Positions 26,342 through 32,838 of a stretch of DNA of 64,000 bases are shown here, one piece after another. Positions within the stretch are counted from its first letter, which is position 1. Each line of letters starts with the position of its first letter. This DNA comes from Belnapia sp. F-4-1. Its GTDB lineage: Bacteria > Pseudomonadota > Alphaproteobacteria > Acetobacterales > Acetobacteraceae. The stretch is from NCBI RefSeq assembly GCF_000802185.1, contig NZ_KN676113.1:124001-188000 (forward strand). Direction: 5' to 3'. A program made the position numbers and the translations under genes. The notes below the pieces were generated by a model, which saw nothing but the letters and a program-made list of their open reading frames with translations, ran no database searches and was not told the DNA's origin.

Positions 26342-26716
26342 ATGCCCAGCCATACCCAGGACCGCCCCGACGAGACCCGCGACGCCAATGTCGAGGCCGC
26401 CGTCGAAGACACCTTCCCCGCCAGCGACCCGGTCGGCAACACCGCCGAGCATGGGACCCGCGCCGTCCCTGCCGAGGACATGATGCCTAGCCAGGTTTCC
26501 GCCCAGACCGCCGGCCTCGCAAGCTTCACCGTCCCCTTCCCCAGCCAGGAAGGTGCCAAGCTCGCCCTTGAGACCCTGGTGCGCGAAGGCCCGGTCGACC
26601 GCCGCTGCGCCGAGATCACCCAGGAGGGCGGCCAGACGACGCTGCGGATCTCGGCCCCGGAGGCGGATATCGCCCGGCTGAAGTCGATGTTAGCGAGCGG
26701 CCCCTCCGCCACTTAG
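26342..26716 (+). CDS. Small conserved hypothetical protein with DTFPASDP motif
   Basis: A 124-residue cytosolic protein I cannot assign. Its first third is acidic and carries VEDTFPASDPVG, a motif I have seen in small alphaproteobacterial proteins of unknown role; the last 55 residues form a compact-looking domain (FTVPFPSQEGAKLALETL and onward). There is no signal peptide or membrane segment. CAGGA lies before the ATG. It follows the bicupin gene by 62 nt and ends before an apparent terminator. Confidence 0.65.
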   Translation: MPSHTQDRPDETRDANVEAAVEDTFPASDPVGNTAEHGTRAVPAEDMMPSQVSAQTAGLASFTVPFPSQEGAKLALETLVREGPVDRRCAEITQEGGQTTLRISAPEADIARLKSMLASGPSAT

Positions 26717-26722
26717 GAAAAT

Positions 26723-26742
26723 AAGCTTTACAAGGCTTTTTG
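26723..26742 (+). terminator. Probable intrinsic terminator
   Basis: AAGCTT at 26723-26728 and AGGCTT at 26733-26738 can pair (six pairs, one G-U) around a TACA loop, followed directly by TTTTGTT. It lies 7 nt after the stop of the small protein gene and in the only clearly A+T-rich spot nearby. The same stretch contains TTTACA, so it may also be part of the promoter of the following cassette. Confidence 0.45.
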
Positions 26743-26751
26743 TTGCTAATA

Positions 26752-26782
26752 CGTTCCTTCCTGCATCCTGCAGGAGGGAACG
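26752..26782 (+). promoter_or_regulatory. Hairpin that buries the ribosome-binding site of the lysis-like cassette
   Basis: Fourteen-base arms, CGTTCCTTCCTGCA at 26752-26765 and TGCAGGAGGGAACG at 26769-26782, pair completely apart from one G-U wobble around a TCC loop. The right arm contains the whole Shine-Dalgarno sequence AGGAGGG and ends directly before the ATG at 26783. As RNA this would strongly block translation unless opened. The structure is read directly; its regulatory role is inferred. Confidence 0.75.
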
Positions 26783-28093
26783 ATGCCCCAACCCCCCGAC
26801 GCCGCCGCCTATCTCACCGAGATCGCCACACAGGCCCCGCCCGCCGCCTGGTCCGTCGCCCTCGTCATCGCCGCGCTGGCCCTCTTCGTCGCCGGCATGG
26901 CCTGGCTGCTGACCGGCCTCGCCCGCCGCCTCCAGGCCGCCGCGCAGGGGGCCGGCCCCGCCGCCTTCGCCCGGCTGACCGAACTCCCCTGCGGCGTGCC
27001 CGACGGCACCATCCGCGCCCTCATCTCCTGCTTCATCGTCATCTTCGGCTTCCTGCTGATCGGCCTGCAGAAGCCGCTCGGCCTCGCCAGCGCCGAGGCG
27101 CTGACCGGCTTCATCGGCGCCGTCATCAGCTTCTATTTCGCCACCCGCCAGTCCGAGCAGTCGCGCGCCGCCACCCCCACGGCCGACCCCACCCCCGCCA
27201 ACACGGCACTTGCCACCGCCCGCAGCGTGCTCGACGCCGCCGCGACGGCCGCCCGGCTCGCCCCCGACAACAGCCTCGCCCAGCGCGCCGCCGCCACGGC
27301 CAGCGCCGCCCGCACCACCATCGACGCCGCGGCCGAGGCCCTCCGCACTCCCACCCCTGCCGGCATCGCAGCGGCCGCCAGCGCTGCCGAGGCGACCATC
27401 GCCGCCGCCCTCGGCCCAACCAACCCGGCCACCTCGCTGATTGCCGACACGCTCGGCGCCCTGCGCGCCAGCCCGGCCCTGCTCGGCCTCGGCGGCCCCG
27501 CCGGCCTCGTCGCCGCCATCGGCCTCGGCGCCCTCCAGGCCATCGGCCAGGGCGCGGAGCATTTCGAGCGCTGGAAGGCCCGCATTCTCGACCGCCCCTA
27601 TACTGCCAACCTCTTCCCCCCCGGGCCGGTCGATGGCGCCGTCGCCCTGTCCGCCCTCGAAGCCTCGCCGATCTTCGCCCGAGCCTTCCTCACGCCGGAC
27701 CTCGCCCCTGCCGAGCGCTTCGCCACCGCCACCCGCCTCGCCACCCTGGCCGCGGGCGAGACCGAGCCCGCCCGCATCGCCCTCGACACCCCCGGCCGCT
27801 TCGCCAGCGCCGACGAATTCGCCGCCGGCCTCCAGGAATTCCGCGGCCACCTGCTCGACGGCAGCCTCGACGCCGTGGACGGCCGCCCGATCGACCTCGC
27901 CCCCGCCGGTCTCGCCGCCCCGCCCATCCCGCAGCAGGCGCTGCGCGACACCCTCGCCATCCTCCGCGCGGACCCCGCCGGCCGAGACCTCGACCGCTTG
28001 GTCCTGCTGCTGACCGGCATGGCGGCCAGCCCCGACCTCACCCGCGCCCAGGCCGCCGACCTGCTCCGCCGCCAGCTGGCCGCTGCCGCATGA
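26783..28093 (+). CDS. Membrane-anchored protein of unknown function (lysis-like cassette, first gene)
   Basis: A 436-residue protein I do not recognise. Three hydrophobic segments lie at about residues 22-44, 79-95 and 104-121; DGTIRALISCFIVIFGFLL followed by GFIGAVISFYFATRQSE is a recurrent pattern for small bacterial membrane anchors. The remaining 310 residues are Ala-rich, likely helical and cytosolic or periplasmic depending on topology. It has an excellent but hairpin-masked ribosome site and is coupled by ATGA to a lipoprotein gene. A holin-like or scaffold role is possible but rests on context only. Confidence 0.7.
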   Translation: MPQPPDAAAYLTEIATQAPPAAWSVALVIAALALFVAGMAWLLTGLARRLQAAAQGAGPAAFARLTELPCGVPDGTIRALISCFIVIFGFLLIGLQKPLGLASAEALTGFIGAVISFYFATRQSEQSRAATPTADPTPANTALATARSVLDAAATAARLAPDNSLAQRAAATASAARTTIDAAAEALRTPTPAGIAAAASAAEATIAAALGPTNPATSLIADTLGALRASPALLGLGGPAGLVAAIGLGALQAIGQGAEHFERWKARILDRPYTANLFPPGPVDGAVALSALEASPIFARAFLTPDLAPAERFATATRLATLAAGETEPARIALDTPGRFASADEFAAGLQEFRGHLLDGSLDAVDGRPIDLAPAGLAAPPIPQQALRDTLAILRADPAGRDLDRLVLLLTGMAASPDLTRAQAADLLRRQLAAAA

Positions 28094-28617
28094 AGGCGCT
28101 CCTGCCCCTCCTCCTCCTCGCCGCCTGCGCCACAGAGCGCCTCGCGGCCGACAAGGACCTGCTGGCGCGGGGCGATGTCGCCCGCCTCGCCACCCAGCCC
28201 CCGCCCTGCGCCGATGCCCGCTCGGAATGCCGCCAGGCCCAGGAGATCCGCGCCGAGGCCTGCCGCCGTCAGGGCGACCTTCCCTGCGCCATCGCGGCCT
28301 GGCAGGCCGCCCTCGCCCCCGACAGCCCCCGCCGCATCCCGCTGAACCTCGCCGCCGCGGCGCAGGACGCCATCAGCACCGGCGCCGGCGACCCGGCCGC
28401 CAACGCCGCCGTCGAATTGACGACTGCCGAAGCCCTCCGCGCCGACAACCCCGCCGACCCGGAAGGCTGCGCCCACGCTGCCTCCGCCCGCCTGACGCTG
28501 GCCCTGCTCGCCCCGCCCGGCCCCGCGCGCTGCGCCCTGCTCGCCCCCCTCCCCACCGCCTGCCGCCCCGTCCTCCCGCGCCCCCTCGCCGCCGCCCTCC
28601 ACCGGAGCTGCCCATGA
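28090..28617 (+). CDS. Small lipoprotein (lysis-like cassette, second gene)
   Basis: A 175-residue protein starting MKALLPLLLLAACATE: a short basic and hydrophobic signal with lipobox LAAC and the modified cysteine at residue 13. The mature part is Ala- and Cys-rich (at least eight further Cys, for example CADARSECRQAQE), suggesting disulfides in the periplasm. There is no named domain; the region around residues 45-110 could be a TPR-like helical repeat (AIAAWQAALAPDSPRR). The start overlaps the previous gene and the end overlaps the transglycosylase gene, so the three form one unit. Confidence 0.72.
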   Translation: MKALLPLLLLAACATERLAADKDLLARGDVARLATQPPPCADARSECRQAQEIRAEACRRQGDLPCAIAAWQAALAPDSPRRIPLNLAAAAQDAISTGAGDPAANAAVELTTAEALRADNPADPEGCAHAASARLTLALLAPPGPARCALLAPLPTACRPVLPRPLAAALHRSCP

Positions 28618-29570
28618 CCCCGCGCACCCTCCGCCTCACCCAGCCGATGATGCGCGGCGAGGACGTGCTGCTGCTCCAGCGTCGTCTGCAATCCGGCGGC
28701 TGGCCCGCCCCGGTCGCTGGCCTGGTCCGCAGCGCCGACGGCCTCTTCGGCCCAGCGACCGCCGCCGCCGTCGCCGCCCTCCAGACGCTGATGGGCCTCC
28801 CCCCCGACGGCATGGTGGACGCCCCCCTCTGGTCCCGCCTGATGCCCAGCACCCCGCCGCCCCCGGACCCGCTCTCGCCCGAGGCGCTGGCCGCCCTCGC
28901 CCGGCTGCATGCCCGCTTCGGCGGCGGCACCCGCTGGTCGCTAACCCACTCAGGGATCGTCCTCGAGACCGGCGACCTGCCCACGACCCCGGCGCAGGAG
29001 GCGATGATCCGCCGCATCCTCACGAATTTCGCCGCCCCGCTCGGGGCCGAGTCCCGCCGCCACCGCCTGCCCGTGGAGCTGCTCGCCGCCTGTATTGCCA
29101 CCGAATCCGGCGGCGACCCCCTGGCCGAGCGCCACGAGCCCGGCTTCCGCGACTATGCCTCGACGCCCCACCGCGTCTCCATCGGCTGCATGCAGACGCT
29201 GATCTCGACTGCGGCAGCGGTCCTCCGCCGCCCCGTCGCGCCGGAGGAGCTGCGCCGCCCGGAAGTCAGCATCGCCGCCGGCGCCGCCTTCATCGCCGAG
29301 GCCGCCCCCCGCACCCTGCTCGACCCGCCGGTCGTCGCCTGCGCCTACAATGCCGGCTCGGTCCGCCACGACCCGTCGCCCGGCAACCGCTGGCGCATGG
29401 TGCAATACCCGGCCGGCACCGGCGCCCATGCCGACCGCTTCTGCGGCTTCTTCAACGCCGCCATCCGCCTGTTCCAGCGCGAGCCTGCCTTATCCGCTCA
29501 ATTCCTCAAATTTCCACTGCAACCCGTTGATGCGGCAAGAGAAGACCTCTCGCGCCCTCAAGCGGCCTGA
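28614..29570 (+). CDS. Peptidoglycan-binding lytic transglycosylase (endolysin-like)
   Basis: A 318-residue protein. Residues 8-75 form a peptidoglycan_binding_1 domain (RGEDVLLLQRRLQSGGW, DGLFGPATAAAVAALQ). Residues 130-300 form an SLT-type lysozyme fold: ATESGGD with catalytic Glu164, SIGCMQTL near 189, and CAYNAGS near 243, matching transglycosylase motifs I-III. There is no signal peptide or anchor, so export must come from a holin-like or secretion route if it acts on the wall. It is coupled by ATGA to the lipoprotein. The arrangement resembles a phage or tailocin lysis module. Confidence 0.85.
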   Translation: MTPRTLRLTQPMMRGEDVLLLQRRLQSGGWPAPVAGLVRSADGLFGPATAAAVAALQTLMGLPPDGMVDAPLWSRLMPSTPPPPDPLSPEALAALARLHARFGGGTRWSLTHSGIVLETGDLPTTPAQEAMIRRILTNFAAPLGAESRRHRLPVELLAACIATESGGDPLAERHEPGFRDYASTPHRVSIGCMQTLISTAAAVLRRPVAPEELRRPEVSIAAGAAFIAEAAPRTLLDPPVVACAYNAGSVRHDPSPGNRWRMVQYPAGTGAHADRFCGFFNAAIRLFQREPALSAQFLKFPLQPVDAAREDLSRPQAA

Positions 29571-29577
29571 AATCATT

Positions 29578-30591
29578 TCAAGCGGATTGAACCCCCTTGG
29601 TGGTGCTGTACTCGAAATGCAGCGCCTCCCCGGGGAAGACGCGGGGATGGATGGCATGCGCCGCCATCGCCGCCTCGGAAAAGCCCTGGAGGATCAGCTT
29701 CAGCTTTCCTGGATAGGTGGCGATGTCGCCGATGGCATGCACGCCGGGCAGGCTCGTCATGCAGGTCGCCGGCTCTACGGAAACGTGGCTGTGGCTCAGC
29801 CCCAGCCCCCATTCCGCGATCGGCCCCAGCTCCATCGACAGGCCGAAGAAGGCCAGCAGATGATCCGCCGGCACCCGCTTCTCCTCGCCCTTCAGGGTCG
29901 CCAGCACCACTTCGGACAGCCTCGCCCCGTCTCCGGACAGCCCGTGCAGCTGGTAAGGGATGGCCATCTCCACCTCCCCCTTCGCCGCCGCCGCATCGAG
30001 CCTGGCCGCGCTCTCCGGTGCCGCCCGGAACTTCGCCCGGCGGTGCACGACGACGACCCGCTCGGCCACGTCCTTCAGCGACAGCGCCCAGTCCACCGCC
30101 GAATCGCCCCCACCCGCGATGACGACGCGCTTGCCACGGAATTCCTCGCGCCGCGCCACCGCATAGCGCACCGCGCCCGAGGCCTCGTAGCCGGCCAGCC
30201 CTTCGAGCGGCGGCCGGTTCGGCCCGAATGCCCCGGCGCCGGCCGCGATCACCACCGCCTTTGCCCGCACCTCGTCCCCCGCGCTGGTGCCGAGCAGATA
30301 CGTCTCTCCCTCCTGCACCAGCCGCTCCACCCGGCGCCCGAGCAGATAGGCTGGCCGGAAGGGCGCCGCCTGCGCCTCCAGCTGGTGGATCAGCGCCGCC
30401 CCCTCGATCGCGGGGTGGGCCGGGATGTCGTAGATCGGTTTCTCCGGGTAGAGCGCCACGCATTGCCCGCCGATCGAATCCAGCGCGTCGATCACGACGC
30501 TCCGCATCCGCAGCATGCCGCACTGGAACACGGCGAAGAGCCCGACCGGGCCCGCGCCGATGACCGCCACATCCGTCTCGATCGCCGCCAT
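29578..30591 (-). CDS. Ferredoxin/flavodoxin-NADP reductase (thioredoxin-reductase-like)
   Basis: A 337-residue FAD/NAD(P) flavoprotein. VAVIGAGPVGLFAVF is the FAD-binding motif, VVIAGGGDSAVDWAL the NADP-binding motif, and GVHAIGDIATYPGKLKLI the second FAD contact. The redox CxxC of thioredoxin reductase is missing, and GGQCVALYPEKPIYDIPAHP is the hallmark of the YumC-type ferredoxin-NADP reductases. It passes electrons between NADPH and ferredoxin. The ATG at 30591 is preferred, since upstream codons in the same frame are an Arg-rich shadow of tsaE. It is divergent from tsaE. Confidence 0.92.
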   Translation of the reverse strand: MAAIETDVAVIGAGPVGLFAVFQCGMLRMRSVVIDALDSIGGQCVALYPEKPIYDIPAHPAIEGAALIHQLEAQAAPFRPAYLLGRRVERLVQEGETYLLGTSAGDEVRAKAVVIAAGAGAFGPNRPPLEGLAGYEASGAVRYAVARREEFRGKRVVIAGGGDSAVDWALSLKDVAERVVVVHRRAKFRAAPESAARLDAAAAKGEVEMAIPYQLHGLSGDGARLSEVVLATLKGEEKRVPADHLLAFFGLSMELGPIAEWGLGLSHSHVSVEPATCMTSLPGVHAIGDIATYPGKLKLILQGFSEAAMAAHAIHPRVFPGEALHFEYSTTKGVQSA

Positions 30592-30653
30592 CAACCCTGA
30601 CCTTCGAAGAGCCCCGCGTATTAAGGGTGAAGCCACGCTATACCAACCCCTCG

Positions 30654-31109
30654 ATGCCCCTGACCCTCTCGCTGCCCGACGCCGAGGCCACCGCCCGCCT
30701 CGCCGCCCTGCTCGCCCCCCGCGCCCGGCCGGGCGATGCCATCTTGCTCGACGGCCCGCTCGGCGCCGGCAAGAGCGCCTTCGCCCGCGCCTTCCTCCGC
30801 GCCTTGGCCGGCGACCCGGCGCTCGAGGTCCCCTCGCCAAGCTTCACCCTGGTGCAAAGCTACGACCTCCCCGGCGGGCTGGAGGCCCACCACTTCGACC
30901 TCTACCGCCTCGACGGCCCCTCCGATCTCCGCGAATTGGGCTGGGACGAGGCCCGCCGCGGCCTCGTCCTCGTCGAATGGCCCGACCGCCTCGGCCCCTT
31001 GGCGCCGGAAGGGGCGTTGCATCTCCGCCTCGCCCACGGGGAGAAGGAAGACAGCCGCATCGCCACACTGGACGGCTGGCCCGGCCGGCTGCATGGGCTG
31101 GCCGGATGA
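30654..31109 (+). CDS. tsaE: tRNA t6A-synthesis ATPase TsaE
   Basis: A 151-residue P-loop protein of the TsaE/YjeE family, needed with TsaB, TsaC and TsaD for the t6A37 modification of ANN-decoding tRNAs. Walker A reads GPLGAGKSAFAR; SPSFTLVQSY and HFDLYRLDGPSDLRELGWDE are family-specific, and LVEWPDRLG ends the ATPase core. The start is ATG 30654; a GTG at 30627 is the alternative. No clear ribosome site precedes 30654, and TATACC lies about 10 nt upstream, so a leaderless transcript is possible. ATGA overlap with amgK. Confidence 0.93.
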   Translation: MPLTLSLPDAEATARLAALLAPRARPGDAILLDGPLGAGKSAFARAFLRALAGDPALEVPSPSFTLVQSYDLPGGLEAHHFDLYRLDGPSDLRELGWDEARRGLVLVEWPDRLGPLAPEGALHLRLAHGEKEDSRIATLDGWPGRLHGLAG

Positions 31110-32086
31110 GATTCCCTGAACCCTTCCTCGCCGCCCATGGCTACGGCGCCGCCGCCCGCCAGCCCCTCGCCGGCGACGCCGATCTCCGCCGCTACGCCCG
31201 CCTCACCGGCGGCCCCCGCCCCGCCCTGCTGATGGACGCCCCACCGCCGCAGGATGTCCGCCCCTTCCACGCCCTCTCCCGCCACCTGCTTGCCGCCGGC
31301 TTCTCGGTGCCGGAGGTGGTCGCCGCCGACGAGGCCGCCGGCTTCCTCCTGGTCGAGGATTTCGGCGACGCCACCCATGCCGCGCTGCTCGATGCCGGCG
31401 CCGACCCCCTCCCCCTCTACCGCGAGGCGGCGGAGACGCTCGCCGCCCTGCACGCGATGCCGCCGCCCCCCGGCCTCCCCGCCTGGGATGCCGAGGCGAT
31501 GACCCGCGCGACCGCCGCGACCTTTCTCGACTGGTGGTGGCCCGCCGCCTTCGGGGCCCCTCCCGCCGATTCCGTCCGCGCCGAACTAGCCGCGGCGCTG
31601 GCCGAAATGCTCGCGCCCCTCGCCGGCGCGCGGGGCTTCGTCCATCGCGACTACTTTCCCGCCAATCTCATGCGGATCGAGGACCGCGAGGGCATCCGCC
31701 GCACCGGCATCCTCGACTTCCAGGATGCCGCCATCGGCCACCCCGCCTACGACATCGTCTCGCTCGTGGAGGATGCCCGCCGCGACGTGACGCCGGAGGT
31801 TCGCCGCGCCACCCTCGCCGCTTATCTGGCAGCCCGCCCCGGCCTCGACCGCGGCGCCTTCCTCGGCGCCATGGCGGCCTGCGGCGCGCAGCGGCATCTC
31901 CGCGTCGCAGCACTCTGGGTCCGGCTGGCGAGGCGCGACAACAAGCCCGGCTATCTGATACACGGCCCCCGCTGCTGGGCGCTGCTAGACCGCGCGCTCT
32001 CGCAGCCGGCCTGCGCCCCGCTCCGCCGCTTCCTCGACGCCCATGTGCCGCATGAGATGCGGAAGAATCCGCCGGAGGCCGCTTGA
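31106..32086 (+). CDS. amgK: N-acetylmuramate/N-acetylglucosamine 1-kinase AmgK
   Basis: A 326-residue aminoglycoside-phosphotransferase-fold kinase. FVHRDYFPANLM is the catalytic loop (HxD and Asn) and GILDFQDAAIGHPAYD the metal-binding DFG-like segment. Followed immediately by a MurU-like nucleotidyltransferase, it matches the anomeric kinase of the peptidoglycan-recycling shunt that makes MurNAc-1-P and bypasses de novo MurA steps, a route linked to fosfomycin tolerance in other Gram-negatives. It is coupled to tsaE by ATGA and to murU by a TTGA overlap. The call combines fold and neighbours. Confidence 0.88.
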   Translation: MRFPEPFLAAHGYGAAARQPLAGDADLRRYARLTGGPRPALLMDAPPPQDVRPFHALSRHLLAAGFSVPEVVAADEAAGFLLVEDFGDATHAALLDAGADPLPLYREAAETLAALHAMPPPPGLPAWDAEAMTRATAATFLDWWWPAAFGAPPADSVRAELAAALAEMLAPLAGARGFVHRDYFPANLMRIEDREGIRRTGILDFQDAAIGHPAYDIVSLVEDARRDVTPEVRRATLAAYLAARPGLDRGAFLGAMAACGAQRHLRVAALWVRLARRDNKPGYLIHGPRCWALLDRALSQPACAPLRRFLDAHVPHEMRKNPPEAA

Positions 32087-32811
32087 TCCACCTGACGCAT
32101 GGCATGGTCCTCGCCGCCGGGCTCGGCCTGCGGATGCGGCCGCTGACCGAAATCACCGCCAAGCCGCTGCTGACCCTGCAGGGCCGCAGCCTGCTCGACC
32201 GCGCGCTCGATCGCCTCGAGTCGGCCAGCATTGAGCAGGCGGTCGTCAATGCCCACTGGCATGCCGACCAGGTCGCCGCGGCCGTCGCCTGTCGCGAGAC
32301 ACCCCACATCGCCCTGCAACGCGAGGAGGAGCTGCTCGAGACCGGCGGCGGCGTCACCCGCGCCCTGCCCCTGCTCGGCCCCGGCCCCTTCGCCGTGCTG
32401 AATGGCGACAGCGTGATCCTCGACGGCCCGACACCGGCCCTCGCCCGCATGGCCGCCAGCTTCGACCCGGCGCAGATGGACGGGCTGCTGCTCGTCGTCC
32501 GCACCGCGCAGGTGGATGGCGAGGTCGGCCGCGGCGACTTCCACCTCGACCCGCTTGGCCGAATCCGCCGCCCGCATGAGTTGGAGCTGGCGCCCTACAT
32601 CTTCTCCGGCGTCCAGATCCTCGCCCCGTCGCTGTTCGAGGGTGCCCCTGCCGGCCGCTTCAGCCTCAACCGCCTCTACGACCGCGCCATCGAAGCCGGC
32701 CGGCTCTTCGCCCTTGTTCATGACGGCATCTGGTTCCACCTCTCGACGCCCGCCGACCTGGAGCGCGCCGAGGCCTCGATGGCGGCCGGATTGGTGAAGG
32801 CGCTGTTCTAG
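32083..32811 (+). CDS. murU: N-acetylmuramate-1-phosphate uridylyltransferase MurU
   Basis: A 242-residue sugar nucleotidyltransferase. MVLAAGLGLRMRPLTEITAK is the GxGxRxxPLT nucleotide loop with the later lysine, and FAVLNGDSVILDG holds the metal-binding Asp. It would turn the MurNAc-1-P made by AmgK into UDP-MurNAc. The start is most likely the TTG at 32083, overlapping the amgK stop as TTGA; ATG 32104 would begin inside the first strand. Its place in the tsaE-amgK-murU-addB-addA-trxA order supports MurU over other nucleotidyltransferases. Confidence 0.88.
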   Translation: MIHLTHGMVLAAGLGLRMRPLTEITAKPLLTLQGRSLLDRALDRLESASIEQAVVNAHWHADQVAAAVACRETPHIALQREEELLETGGGVTRALPLLGPGPFAVLNGDSVILDGPTPALARMAASFDPAQMDGLLLVVRTAQVDGEVGRGDFHLDPLGRIRRPHELELAPYIFSGVQILAPSLFEGAPAGRFSLNRLYDRAIEAGRLFALVHDGIWFHLSTPADLERAEASMAAGLVKALF

Positions 32812-32838
32812 CGCCGTTCTATTGGTATCCTTGCCCCG

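Noticed and set aside
25218..29570. A genomic island or prophage boundary around the lysis-like cassette.
   Set aside because: No integrase, attachment-site repeats, tRNA junction or phage structural genes were seen, and base composition of the genes matches the surroundings.
29568..29580. Short palindrome TGAAAT-C-ATTTCA between the transglycosylase and ferredoxin reductase genes.
   Set aside because: Six-base arms with a one-base centre and no T-tract are too weak to call a terminator or operator.
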